From Phycisphaerae bacterium (lineage in GTDB: Bacteria; Planctomycetota; Phycisphaerae; Phycisphaerales; UBA1924): a stretch of 64,000 bases of DNA. The stretch lies in NCBI GenBank assembly GCA_022180725.1, contig BQMO01000005.1:62001-126000 (forward strand), written 5' to 3'. How positions within the stretch are numbered: the stretch's first letter is position 1; the number at the start of each line of letters is the position of its first letter. The notes under the pieces were generated by a model. The model worked only from the letters and a program-made list of their open reading frames with translations. It was not told the DNA's origin and did no database searches. Positions 53,154-63,974 of this stretch are shown one piece after another. The position numbers and the translations under genes are program-made.

Positions 53154-54749
53154 CTACGACGGTTCTCGGATGCCGATCGCCGCGAGCAGCGCTTCGCGCA
53201 CGGCCTTGGCGTCGGCCTTGCCGCCCGCGCGCTTCATGACTTCGCCCACCAGACGCCCCACCGCCGCCGCCTTGCCCCCGCGCACGTCCTCGACCACCTT
53301 GGGGTTGGCGTCGAGCACTTCGCGCACCCACGCCGCCATCGCCGCGTCGTCGCGCACCACGAGCACGCCCAGTTCCCCCGCGAGGTGTTCGACCGCGGCG
53401 AGCGCGTCGGTCGCGGGCGCGGCCTGGGTCGGCGCGTCGCACAGGCGCGCGAAGAGCGTTTCGGTCCCCTGGTTGTTCAGACGCCCGTCCTCGCGCAGTT
53501 TCCCCAAGGCCGCGAGGGTCGTCGGCTTGATCCCGACCTCGTGGGGCTGGGCGCCCCGCTCGTTCGCCCGCGCGGCGCAGGCCCCGAGCACCCAGTTCGC
53601 CGCGACCTTGCCCGCGCGGCCTTCCTCCATCCCCAGGGCAATCAGCCCCGCGGCGACGGCCTCGTAGAACAGGCACGTGTCACGCTCCTCGATCAGCGCG
53701 AAGGCCTCTTTCGTGGGCAATCCCGACCGCGTCACGTACCGCCGCAGGCGGTCGAGCGGAAGTTCGCCCAGACGCGCCGCGACCTTCTCGCGCCACGCGT
53801 CGTCGATGGTCAGCGGGGGCAGGTCGGGGTCGGGGAAGTAGCGGTAATCGTGGGCGTCTTCCTTGCCGCGCTGGATGAACGTAACGGCGCGGGCGTCGTC
53901 CCACCCGCGCGTGGTCTTGGTTCCCGGCCCCATCACCCGCCCGTCGTCCATCCAACGCCGCGGCTGCTCGCGCGCCTCGTGCTCGATGGCGCCGCGCACG
54001 GCCTTGAAGGAGTTGAGGTTCTTCACCTCGACGATCGGCGTGCGCACGGTGCGTCCGTCGTCGAGCGTCAGTTCGCAGTTGATGTTCGGCTCGAAGCGCA
54101 CGTGCCCCTGCTGCATCACGCCCTCGGTGACGCCCAGGAAACGGCACGTGGCCCGCAGGAGTTTCGCGAAGAGCACGACTTGCTCGGCCGAGCGGAAGTC
54201 CGGCTCGGTGACGATCTCGAGCAACGCCGCCCCGGCGCGGTTCAGATCGAGGATGGACCCTTCCATCACCCCCCCGCCGGGGGCCTCGTGCAGGAGTTTG
54301 CCGGCGTCTTCTTCGAGATGGGCGCGGACGATCCGCACGCGCGTCGCGGGGGCGTCAAGGTCGGGAAAGCCCTTCGCGTCCGCCGCGGGCACCTCGACGA
54401 GGCCGCCCACGCACAGCGGCTGGTCGTATTGGCTGATCTGGTAGGCCTTGGGCATGTCGGGGTAGAAGTAGTTCTTGCGGTCCCAACGGGTGACCGGGGC
54501 GACCTTCCCACCCAGCGCCAGCCCGACGAGCATGGCCATTTCGACGGCGGCGCGGTTCATCACCGGGAGCGCGCCGGGCAATCCGAGCACGACGGGATCG
54601 AGCAATGTGTTGGGGGGCGCCTCGGCAAACTCGCGGTGGGCCGGGCTGGGCGCGGCGCTGAACATCTTCCGGCGGGTGGCCAGTTCGACGTGCACCTCAA
54701 GGCCGATGATCGTCGTGCTGGAGACCACGGTGGGCATGCGTAGGGGCAT
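53154..54749 (-). CDS. gatB: Asp/Glu-tRNA amidotransferase subunit B
   Basis: 531 residues. Tethers misacylated Glu-tRNA(Gln)/Asp-tRNA(Asn) for amidation with GatA and GatC, neither of which is here. Signatures: TIIGLEVHVELATRRKMFS, RKNYFYPDMPKAYQISQYDQ, LLEIVTEPDFRSAEQ, RFEPNINCELTLDDGR, VEVKNLNSFKAVRGAIEHE, DYRYFPDPDLPPLTI, and a YqeY-like tail. ATG 54737 (12 bases downstream) is an equally possible start. Confidence 0.93.
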   Translation of the reverse strand: MPLRMPTVVSSTTIIGLEVHVELATRRKMFSAAPSPAHREFAEAPPNTLLDPVVLGLPGALPVMNRAAVEMAMLVGLALGGKVAPVTRWDRKNYFYPDMPKAYQISQYDQPLCVGGLVEVPAADAKGFPDLDAPATRVRIVRAHLEEDAGKLLHEAPGGGVMEGSILDLNRAGAALLEIVTEPDFRSAEQVVLFAKLLRATCRFLGVTEGVMQQGHVRFEPNINCELTLDDGRTVRTPIVEVKNLNSFKAVRGAIEHEAREQPRRWMDDGRVMGPGTKTTRGWDDARAVTFIQRGKEDAHDYRYFPDPDLPPLTIDDAWREKVAARLGELPLDRLRRYVTRSGLPTKEAFALIEERDTCLFYEAVAAGLIALGMEEGRAGKVAANWVLGACAARANERGAQPHEVGIKPTTLAALGKLREDGRLNNQGTETLFARLCDAPTQAAPATDALAAVEHLAGELGVLVVRDDAAMAAWVREVLDANPKVVEDVRGGKAAAVGRLVGEVMKRAGGKADAKAVREALLAAIGIREPS

Positions 54750-54762
54750 GGTATCGGCGCGG

Positions 54763-56409
54763 CTACCGAGCCGATCGGATGGCCCGGGCTTCGACGATCG
54801 GCATCCGCGTGGGTGTGATTCCGAACCGCGCGCCCACCTCGGCGAGCGTGTGGGGCACCTCGCCCCAGCCGAAGCGTGCGCGGAGCAACGCCGCATCGGC
54901 GGGCGTGGGGCGGTCGACCATGGCCGCGGCCCGAACGCGCTCGGGCGGCTCGATCCATACCTGCCATGCTGCCACGCGGTGCGTCCATTCATCAAGGCGG
55001 GCGTGCTCGCCAAGGACGGGCGTGGCCCGGCCAGAGGCCACGGGGATACGCCCGGCCTTGACCCAGGCGGCTCCGACGCGGTCCGCCGCCAGCCCGACCG
55101 GACCGGCCAGGCGGCCTCCCCGGAACGGGTCGAACGCCTCGACGGCCCGGGCGGCGGCCAGCACCGTTTCGTGCAACAGGGCGCCGAGTTCGCGGGCCGG
55201 GACGTCCGCGCACGGACGGCCGATACGTGCCTCCAGCGACCGCACGATGGTCGGCCACTGCACACGGATCAGTTCCGCCCGCAGCCGCGCCGCCCAGCGC
55301 AGGTCCGTCTCGATCCGATCCAGCGCCGCCGGGCTGGGGTTCAGCGTGTGAAGATGTTCGATGGCCATGGCGGCCCGCCACACCAGAAACTGGCCCGCGA
55401 CGGCCCGGTGTTTCTCAACCGCGGCGATCGGAGGCCCGGCGGCCCTTGCCGCACCGAGCACGTCGCGGAGCGTGCCCGCGCCTGGAAGCCCCAATCCTTC
55501 ACGCACGGCCGGGGGCGCGAGGATCGCCTCGCCCGCGTCGGGGAGCGCGAACGTAGGTCCGACGTGGGCCGTCAGCACGCCGCGGGCCAGCGCATCGCGC
55601 AGTCGATCGGCCCGTGCCACGGCGATCGCGCGACGCACCGCGCCGCGCGATCGACGGACCTTGCGTGCCATGAGCCCGACATCGACTCCGAGCCGGGCCG
55701 CGCGCGCCAGCACGCGCCGAGTTCGCGCGTCGAGGTGAGGCGAGAGGTCAAACTCGTCGCGTCGAGCCGCGCCGGCGCGGCGCAGCGCCTGGCGCACGCC
55801 CTCGGGGCTGCGCCCGGTGCGCTGGGCCAGACGCTGAACCACCCGCGTCATGGGCCATCGCAGGCAGCGCCGGTAGCGTGATGCCCGGCGCACGAGCCGC
55901 CCGGTTTCCTCGGGCGTCAGCCGGGTGAACGCCGCGGCCCGGCCGAGCCGATCCGCGTGAACCTGCTCGAACCATGCGATGCTCTCGGGGTGGAACACGG
56001 CCCGCCCGGCCCGCCCGTCGCGCACCCGCCGCGCCGCAAGCCCCAGCCGCCGCAATCGCCCCAGCGTCGCTCGGCTGATGTCCCACCGCGCGAGCACCTC
56101 GGGCACGCCCAGGCCGCCGGGCACCTCGTCGGGCGTCAGGTCGGCCCGTGCCGACTGTCGTTCCACGAACACGCCCAGGCCGGCGCGCAGCGCCGCCCCC
56201 CGCGCGACGCCGGGCATTCTCCCCTCCGGGCGATAGCCCGTGATCGCCTCGATCACCCACGGCGCGGGGTACTCGGCGGCGTCCTCGATCGTCCGGCTGA
56301 GCCGTTCGGCACGATCCATGCACCGCAGGCGCGCCTCCCGCGGCGCGAACCGCAACTCCTCCTCGAGCGCGACGAGCATGGGCACGGGCTGGCGCGGCAG
56401 CGGGGGCAC
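54763..56409 (-). CDS. Sigma-region-4-like regulatory protein
   Basis: 548 residues, very Arg/Ala-rich. The last ~42 residues (LRARFGWGEVPHTLAEVGAR, then FGITPTRMPIVEARAI) match region 4.2 of primary sigma factors, where RERVRQIE is usual but reads TRMPIVE here. Several helix-turn-helix-like stretches lie further upstream (GRSPEGVRQALRRAG; VRRSRGAVRRAIAVARADRL). No region 2 is recognisable, so it may not be a working sigma factor. GTG 56409 has TACGCT 7 bases upstream; ATG 56379 is an alternative. Lies 5 bases after the DAHP synthase stop and 13 bases ahead of gatB. Confidence 0.6.
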   Translation of the reverse strand: MPPLPRQPVPMLVALEEELRFAPREARLRCMDRAERLSRTIEDAAEYPAPWVIEAITGYRPEGRMPGVARGAALRAGLGVFVERQSARADLTPDEVPGGLGVPEVLARWDISRATLGRLRRLGLAARRVRDGRAGRAVFHPESIAWFEQVHADRLGRAAAFTRLTPEETGRLVRRASRYRRCLRWPMTRVVQRLAQRTGRSPEGVRQALRRAGAARRDEFDLSPHLDARTRRVLARAARLGVDVGLMARKVRRSRGAVRRAIAVARADRLRDALARGVLTAHVGPTFALPDAGEAILAPPAVREGLGLPGAGTLRDVLGAARAAGPPIAAVEKHRAVAGQFLVWRAAMAIEHLHTLNPSPAALDRIETDLRWAARLRAELIRVQWPTIVRSLEARIGRPCADVPARELGALLHETVLAAARAVEAFDPFRGGRLAGPVGLAADRVGAAWVKAGRIPVASGRATPVLGEHARLDEWTHRVAAWQVWIEPPERVRAAAMVDRPTPADAALLRARFGWGEVPHTLAEVGARFGITPTRMPIVEARAIRSAR

Positions 56410-56414
56410 GGCTG

Positions 56415-57791
<1,377 letters not shown>

Positions 57792-57816
57792 GCGAGGCAG
57801 AGTGTAGAAGTCGCCC

Positions 57817-60800
57817 TCACCGCTCGGGGTGCGCGTCGAGGACCAGCGTCGCCACGCCCTGCCCGATGATGATCTTTCCGTCGAGGACCAGCGCCGAGGT
57901 CGGCATGTCGTGCAGGCGGATGCGGTGCGACGCGAGGAGTTTGCCGGTGGGCGTACCCAGGATCAGCAGCCGGCCCAGTTCGCCCTGGGCCGTGTCGAAG
58001 CCCCCGGGCAGTTCGAGCATCACCGTGAGGGTCGGGGTTTGCCCGATGATCTGAAGCCGCGAGGAATCCAGCCCGTCCGCCCCGATCAGGACCCCCCCGG
58101 CGGTGTACGTCAGCATGCCTTGGGCGCTGGCGATGGTGAACCGATCCCCGAAGACCGCCGCCTCGGCGGGGAGCGTGATCCGGTCGCGCGTGTCGAGCGG
58201 TTCGGACGCGACCGTGCCGTCGGCAAGCGCCACGCTCCACAGGCGCAGTTCTGAATCCATCACGAACGACCGTTCGCCCACGATCCAGCCGCCGATCGAG
58301 CCGCGCCCGGGGTCGCCGGGGCGGGTCCAGCGTATCGCGCCGTCGACCGGGTTATACCGCGTTAGCCCGGTCGCCGACGCCATGAGGGCATCGCCCCCCG
58401 GCAGCGATCGGACCCAGCGTGGATGGTCCCCGACCGAGCGCGGGTCCAGCCGCGCCCGGGCAGCGCCGGTACGAAGGTCGACCGCGATCACCACCGGGCG
58501 GAGCACCTGCGCCTCGCCGTCGCGCGACGCCCCCGCCGCCACCAGCGTCGAGCCCACGTGCGACAGGTCATAGACCCGCGTGATCGGGAGCGAATCGGCC
58601 CAGAGCCGCTGCCCGGTGCGCAGGTCCACCACCAGGGTGTGCCCCGCGCGCTGGGCCAGGGCCAGAGTTTCGCCATCGGTCGAGACGATGAGGTCGTCGC
58701 TGCGGACCTGCCCATCCAGCGGCGTGGGCGTGCGATCGGGCGGTCCACCCCCGGGCGGGATCGCGAAGGTGTCGAGGAACTCCGGGGTGCGCCAGAGGGT
58801 TCGCCCCGAGACATGCACGCTCTGGAGCCACCCGCCACGCGTCCCGGGCCAATGAAGCACCGTGTACTCCGGCGTGATCATGATGACCGCCGGGGGCGCG
58901 TCGGGCGCGGGCAAGGTCCAGATCGGCTGGAGCAATCCGGTTGACGCGTCCGTGGCCCACAGGGCCAGCGTACCGGTCGACGCCGCGTGCATGACCACGC
59001 TGTCCGTGGCGCACAACGGCCCGCCCCGGAACAGCACCGGCCTGGGGTCGAAGTGCTCGATGACCTGACCCATCACCGGGCGGAGGCCGATCGTGGACGA
59101 TCCACCGGCCTGCGTGAGCCGAAGGCGCAGCCGGGCCGCTACGGCGGCGGGGGTCTCCCCCCCTTCCAGCGTGAGCATCGGATAGGTTTCACTCAGTCGC
59201 ATCATGAGGCGGTAGAGCGACCCGGTATCGGCGGGCGAATCGGCCAGCGCCAGCACCTGCGAGGCCAGCGCGGCAAGGCGCGGCTCCTGTTGCGGCCTCC
59301 CGATCGCGGCCGAGAGTTCCGCCGCGGCTAGCCCAGCGCCCGCTGCCCGGCGCGCCTCATAGCGCCGCCCCCCCGCGAGATGATGCGCCGCGGACCGTTC
59401 CCACAAGTCCGCCGCCACCGCCGACGCCGGGTACCGCCGGGCCAGGTCCGCCAGCGCGTCCCCGGACGCCGACGCCGCCTGCAACGCCGCCTCTTCATCG
59501 AACGCGGCGTACGGCCCGGGGCCTGTCCGGCGCAGCAGGTCGCTCAGCCGGGCCGCGGCCTCGTCGCCCGCGGTCGCGGCGCTCCCCAGCCGAACATCCC
59601 CCGCGGCGCTCGACCCCGCGGGCGCCTCGCGCAACGGCGTGCTCGCGAGAATGGCCTGGTAGGCCTCGACCGCGTCGCGGGCGTTTCCCTGCGATTGCTC
59701 GAACCACCCGCGCTCCAGCAGGTAGGTTGTCGTCGTCGCGGGCGTGTCCGCGGCCCGCTCCAGCACCAGGAGCAGCGGCGCGATGATGGCCGGGTCGCGG
59801 ATCGGCGCCGCCTCCAGCGTCCGTTCCGGCACCGCGGGCACCGACATCGCTTCGCGCGACCGCCGCACGAGCGACAGCACCAGTGTGAACAGCCGATCGC
59901 GGGCCAAGGCGTCTCGGCTCTGCTCGATAAGCGTCGCGGCGGCCTGCGCCAACGCGGGGATGCGCCCCGGTTGCCCCGCCCGATGCAATAACTCGATGTA
60001 CGTCAGCAGCGGCGCGGGATCATTCGGCGAGGCCGCCACGCGCGCGTCCAGCAATGATCGGGCCTGATCCCATCCCACGTACGCGTGGATCGCCCGCCCA
60101 TCGACCATCAGCAGATGCGCCGGGCCGGACTCGTCACGACGCACCGCCAGGATATTGCCCGCCGTGGGCATCGTCAGGCGGCGGACCTCGGCGCCGGGGT
60201 TGGACGGGTCGAGGATTGCCACCCCCTCCGCCAACGGAAGGAGAACACGTCCCGCGGCGACCACCGCGCGCCCGGCAATGCCCGGCGTGCGATAGTCCGA
60301 CGAGAGTCGGACGACCCCCTCACGCAGTTCGTCCAGCGGCACACACGCCACGCGCGTCGGCCCCACGCCCACGAGCGTTCGCCCCGCCAACAGAAGATAC
60401 CGCGGCTCGCCCAGGCTCGACCCGTCGCGCTGCGCCCGCAGGACGCCGTCGTGGATCGACACGTGGACGATCCCCGCCTGCCCCGGCTCCACGTAGAACA
60501 CCGAGTCGCCGACCACGAGCGGAGCCGTCGCCTCGTACGCGGGGTTGGGCGTGGGCGCGGGCCACCGGGCCATGTCCGCCTGGCGTGGGGCGTGCGTCAG
60601 CCGGACCCAGCGCGGACGCCCCGTCGCCGCCTCGAACGCCCCGAGGATGCCCATCTCGTCCCCGCGAAACACCAGCCCGCGGTCCACCGTCGTGAGTTCC
60701 GCCCGCGCGAAGCCGCGCCCCCACGGGTTGGTCCCCACGCTCCCCAGCAGGCGTACCCATCGCGCCCGCCCGGTGTGCAGGTCCAGCCCCACCAGGTGCG

Positions 60801-62010
60801 TCTTGTTCACGCGTACCGCCAACCCCTGCTCGCGCATCGTCACGATCGCCACGTCGTCCGCGACCACCACCGGCCCGCGGATCGTCGAGGAGGCAAGGCG
60901 CTCCTCGAACGACGACGGCTCGGCCCCCCACAGGGCCTGCCCATTCCGCGCGTCGAAGGCGTACACCGTGCGCGGATACCGCCGGGCGTCGGTTTCGAAC
61001 CCCGCGTCGTGTGCCAGCACCACCCCGCGGCCCACCGCGGGGCTGGCCGGGTCCACCGGCGAAGACGGCACCGCGCCCATCATCGAGCCGAACGGGTCCG
61101 CGCCGCGGGCCGATGTCGGCGCCGGCGCAAAGGCCGCCGACCACAGCGCCGAGAGCGTGGTCGCATCTCGCGCCTGGATGCCCGTGGTGTCGGCGAGGTA
61201 CACCGTCTCGCCCCACAACACCGGAAACTGCCACGCGCCGCGCGGGGTATCCGCCGCCATCTCCGGCGGCCTCGGGTCGATCACCGCCGACTGAAGGGGG
61301 AGCGTGGGGACGATCGTGGGGTCGATCTCGGGCCCCTCGCCGGTCAGCATGAACGACGGCCGGGCCATGCGGGGGATCGGTACCGTCGACGGGGTCGCCG
61401 TCGCAACACCCGCCTCCGTGGCCCACCGCCCGGCCCATGCCTGAACGTCGTCCCGCGCAATGAACGACGCGATGGTCAACGCGAGCGCCGCGGCGTCCTT
61501 CGCCGGCGCCGTCCCGGGCTGCCTTTCCGGATGCCGCTCGAGTTGCTCCAGCATCAGCCTCGCACTCTCGAACCGCGCCTGCTCCATATCCGTCTGCGCC
61601 AATCGCAGGACCGCTTCAAACCCCGAAGGGGTCAGCAGCCGCGTCTGCTCGACCGACGCCGCATCACCCGCGGCCAGTACTTGCTCGGCCCGTGGACCTT
61701 CCTGGGCCCGGTACCGCGCCAGCAACTCAGGCCACCCCAGCAACAGCTCGTGCACCACCCCCCGTACGGGTAGGTACAGATCCGGGTCGTTCGGGCTGGG
61801 CAACAGCCGGTCGCCCTCCTGCTCCAGCACCTGCTGCAACACCCGCAAGGCCTCGGGCACGCTCCCCGCGTCGGCCAGTTCCCGCACCCGGATCAGCGCA
61901 TCCCCAGCCACGACCGAGTCGTCGGGATTGACAGCCCGCGCGCGCTGGGCCAGCGCCTGGCCCGCCGAGACGAGCACCGCCGCCGCCATCACCACCGCTA
62001 TCGGACGCAT
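57817..62010 (-). CDS. Very large secreted PQQ-like beta-propeller repeat protein
   Basis: 1397 residues. Signal peptide ~1-22 (VVMAAAVLVSAGQALAQ). Helical TPR-like region ~30-190; a first PQQ/WD-like beta-propeller ~245-700 (TVYAFDARNGQALWGAE; LVGLDLHTGRARWVRLLG); helical repeats ~715-1010; a second propeller ~1020-1397 (HTLVVDLRTGQRLWADSL; VVIAVDLRTGAARARLD). Looks like an extracytoplasmic scaffold or sensor, no catalytic motif seen. GGAGG lies 4 bases before the ATG. Divergent from a small membrane protein. Confidence 0.82.
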   Translation of the reverse strand: MRPIAVVMAAAVLVSAGQALAQRARAVNPDDSVVAGDALIRVRELADAGSVPEALRVLQQVLEQEGDRLLPSPNDPDLYLPVRGVVHELLLGWPELLARYRAQEGPRAEQVLAAGDAASVEQTRLLTPSGFEAVLRLAQTDMEQARFESARLMLEQLERHPERQPGTAPAKDAAALALTIASFIARDDVQAWAGRWATEAGVATATPSTVPIPRMARPSFMLTGEGPEIDPTIVPTLPLQSAVIDPRPPEMAADTPRGAWQFPVLWGETVYLADTTGIQARDATTLSALWSAAFAPAPTSARGADPFGSMMGAVPSSPVDPASPAVGRGVVLAHDAGFETDARRYPRTVYAFDARNGQALWGAEPSSFEERLASSTIRGPVVVADDVAIVTMREQGLAVRVNKTHLVGLDLHTGRARWVRLLGSVGTNPWGRGFARAELTTVDRGLVFRGDEMGILGAFEAATGRPRWVRLTHAPRQADMARWPAPTPNPAYEATAPLVVGDSVFYVEPGQAGIVHVSIHDGVLRAQRDGSSLGEPRYLLLAGRTLVGVGPTRVACVPLDELREGVVRLSSDYRTPGIAGRAVVAAGRVLLPLAEGVAILDPSNPGAEVRRLTMPTAGNILAVRRDESGPAHLLMVDGRAIHAYVGWDQARSLLDARVAASPNDPAPLLTYIELLHRAGQPGRIPALAQAAATLIEQSRDALARDRLFTLVLSLVRRSREAMSVPAVPERTLEAAPIRDPAIIAPLLLVLERAADTPATTTTYLLERGWFEQSQGNARDAVEAYQAILASTPLREAPAGSSAAGDVRLGSAATAGDEAAARLSDLLRRTGPGPYAAFDEEAALQAASASGDALADLARRYPASAVAADLWERSAAHHLAGGRRYEARRAAGAGLAAAELSAAIGRPQQEPRLAALASQVLALADSPADTGSLYRLMMRLSETYPMLTLEGGETPAAVAARLRLRLTQAGGSSTIGLRPVMGQVIEHFDPRPVLFRGGPLCATDSVVMHAASTGTLALWATDASTGLLQPIWTLPAPDAPPAVIMITPEYTVLHWPGTRGGWLQSVHVSGRTLWRTPEFLDTFAIPPGGGPPDRTPTPLDGQVRSDDLIVSTDGETLALAQRAGHTLVVDLRTGQRLWADSLPITRVYDLSHVGSTLVAAGASRDGEAQVLRPVVIAVDLRTGAARARLDPRSVGDHPRWVRSLPGGDALMASATGLTRYNPVDGAIRWTRPGDPGRGSIGGWIVGERSFVMDSELRLWSVALADGTVASEPLDTRDRITLPAEAAVFGDRFTIASAQGMLTYTAGGVLIGADGLDSSRLQIIGQTPTLTVMLELPGGFDTAQGELGRLLILGTPTGKLLASHRIRLHDMPTSALVLDGKIIIGQGVATLVLDAHPER

Positions 62011-62239
62011 GCAGCCTCCGCAGGAAGATACGCCCTCCGCACGCCCTCGGTTGTACCGCTGATTCACGCGATCATCCCGAGTCCGCTCGGAAAGTCCTCC
62101 CGCGTCCTCCATCGTGCCATGACGAGGGTTCCGCCGCGCGACCCCCGCAGATTGTCCGCACGCCACGATCGGCCAGCGCACCTGGCGCGTCTGCGCGGGC
62201 GGGCTGAACCCTCCCTCGAGTTTGTCCGATGGGGGGATT

Positions 62240-62710
62240 ATGCCCGAGCACGCAACGAGCACGATCGCGCCGCCGGCGGGCCGTCGGGCCGGAACCTGGC
62301 TCGATCCCCTCGGATTCGCCGCCACGCCCAATGCGCGGGGGCAGCGCGTGACCGTGCTGCTGATCGCCACCGCCTTGATGAGCCTGGCCGACCTCTACAT
62401 GACCCTCCTCTTTGTCACCAACGTCGGCATGGTCGAGAACAACCCCATCGCGCGGCTGGTCATGGCCCACAACTCCGCCGCCCTGGTGGTGGTCTGGAAA
62501 CTCGCCCTCACGGTCTTCGGCGTCGGGGTCCTCTTCTGGTTCCGCCGCGCCCGGCTGAGCGAAGTCGCCGCGTGGGGCGTGTTCGTCGCCATGACCTGCC
62601 TCATGGTGCACTGGAACGCCTTCGCGCACGGCGCCGCCGTCATCGCCGACGATTACCACACCCTGGCCTCGGGCACCGAGACGGGGTGGGTCTCGATCCC
62701 CGGCGACTGA
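62240..62710 (+). CDS. Small integral membrane protein (DUF5658-like)
   Basis: 156 residues with about four hydrophobic helices. The segment SLADLYMTLLFVTNVGMVENNP followed by ARLVM recalls DUF5658-type proteins (D-xxx-T...E-NP), a weak match. Function unknown. The G-run GGGGGG just ahead of ATG 62240 could serve as Shine-Dalgarno. Downstream lipoprotein gene starts 31 bases later with its own box. Confidence 0.65.
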   Translation: MPEHATSTIAPPAGRRAGTWLDPLGFAATPNARGQRVTVLLIATALMSLADLYMTLLFVTNVGMVENNPIARLVMAHNSAALVVVWKLALTVFGVGVLFWFRRARLSEVAAWGVFVAMTCLMVHWNAFAHGAAVIADDYHTLASGTETGWVSIPGD

Positions 62711-62741
62711 CGCCCACGCCCGGATTCTCGTACACTGGGCC

Positions 62742-63182
62742 ATGCGCTACGCGCTCGTGCCCGTCTGCCTCGCCGCGGCCTTGGCCGCTTCCGGTTGCCG
62801 CTCGGCCCTTCCCCCCACGCTCGAAGTCCGCTCGGCCCGCGCGTCGACGGACGGCGGCGTGTCCGTGGTCACGCTCGAAATCCGCGCATCCAACCCCAAC
62901 CGTGACGCGATCCCCCTCGACACGATCCGCTACGAACTCTCGATCAACGGTACGAAGGCGTTCGTGGGGGAACGCATGCCCCGCCTCTCACTCCCCGGCT
63001 TTGGGGAGCGCACGCTCCTCCTCCCGGCGGCGTGCACCCTCGACGTGACGGCGGGCACCCCGTTCCACGCCTCGGGCGAACTTGTGTACGTCCCGCCCGG
63101 ATCGTGGCGGCAGACACTCCGCGAAACCGGGCTGGGCCGCCCCTCCGTAACGTTCGAAGGTACAGGAACCGTGCGGCCCTGA
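62742..63182 (+). CDS. LEA14-like lipoprotein
   Basis: 146 residues. Signal peptide with lipobox AALAASGC. The mature part resembles the LEA type 2 (water-stress/hypersensitive-response) beta-sandwich: VVTLEIRASNPNRDAIPLDT and IRYELSINGTKAFVGE. Bacterial members are envelope lipoproteins of unclear role. TACACT (62731-62736) is 5 bases before the ATG. Converges on the zinc-ribbon gene, 4 bases between stops. Confidence 0.77.
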   Translation: MRYALVPVCLAAALAASGCRSALPPTLEVRSARASTDGGVSVVTLEIRASNPNRDAIPLDTIRYELSINGTKAFVGERMPRLSLPGFGERTLLLPAACTLDVTAGTPFHASGELVYVPPGSWRQTLRETGLGRPSVTFEGTGTVRP

Positions 63183-63186
63183 ATGT

Positions 63187-63846
63187 TCAGAGCGTCGTGC
63201 CGCAGGTGCCGCAGAACTTGGCCGTCGGCCCGGCCTCATTCCCGCAGTTGGAACAGAACTTTTTCGTCGCCGGCGCGGGCGCGGGCTTCCCGCACTCCGG
63301 GCAGAACTTGCCCGTGATCGTGGCCCCGCACTCGCACTTGGCCCCCCCGGCGGGCAGGGCCGGCTTGCCCCCGCCGTCCTTGGTGATGTCGATGTCCGCG
63401 ATCATGTCCGTCTGCAGCGCCTTGCGCTGCATCCAGTGTGCCCGTGCCTTGTTCTGGGCCGACGCCAACTCCATATCCAGGTCCGGGGCGCACTTCTGGC
63501 ACAGGTTGCGGCTCGAGTTCCAGCACGCCTTCTGGCACACCCACGACCCGCACAGTTTGCACTGATTGAACTGCTTCTTGACCTCCGCCACGCTCTCGCG
63601 CAGGGCCTCGTCGCGCTCCTTGCCGCGGAGCAGGTCGTTGCTCTGGCTCGCCGCCGACGCCGCCCCACCCAACCCGCCGAAGAAACTCGACGCCGCCCGC
63701 ATCACCCCCCCGGCCAGTCCCAGTTTGCTCTGCTTGTAAGGCGACATCAGCCCCGACCCGCAATGGTCGCAGTAGAACTCGAACTGATACCCCGTTGTGG
63801 TCGAAGCGTCGCGGTAGTTCCGGGTGAACTCGATCATCGAGGACAT
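63187..63846 (-). CDS. Multi-zinc-ribbon protein of unknown function
   Basis: 219 residues. Cys pairs in series: FYCDHCGSG, CKLCGSWVCQKACWN then CQKCAPD, CECGATITGKFCPECG, and CSNCGNEAGPTAKFCGTCG; the last two are double zinc ribbons. A Gly/Ala-rich central stretch (~45-70). Probably a scaffold or nucleic-acid/protein-binding factor. GGAG lies 8 bases before the ATG. No partner suggested by neighbours. Confidence 0.72.
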   Translation of the reverse strand: MSSMIEFTRNYRDASTTTGYQFEFYCDHCGSGLMSPYKQSKLGLAGGVMRAASSFFGGLGGAASAASQSNDLLRGKERDEALRESVAEVKKQFNQCKLCGSWVCQKACWNSSRNLCQKCAPDLDMELASAQNKARAHWMQRKALQTDMIADIDITKDGGGKPALPAGGAKCECGATITGKFCPECGKPAPAPATKKFCSNCGNEAGPTAKFCGTCGTTL

Positions 63847-63974
63847 GGGCGGCTCCTTCAAACGTCCGGGTATTGTCGCACGAACGCTCGGTATCCGCAA
63901 GTCCTTTCGCCCCAAGGCTCACGGATCGGGCGTCCCACGGTACACTGGGGAGGCCTATTCCAAAGGAGGCCCCC

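Noticed and set aside
59000..62000. Long plus-strand open frames opposite the PQQ-like gene
   Set aside because: Composition is typical of shadow frames, and the minus-strand protein has a signal peptide, Shine-Dalgarno and propeller repeats.
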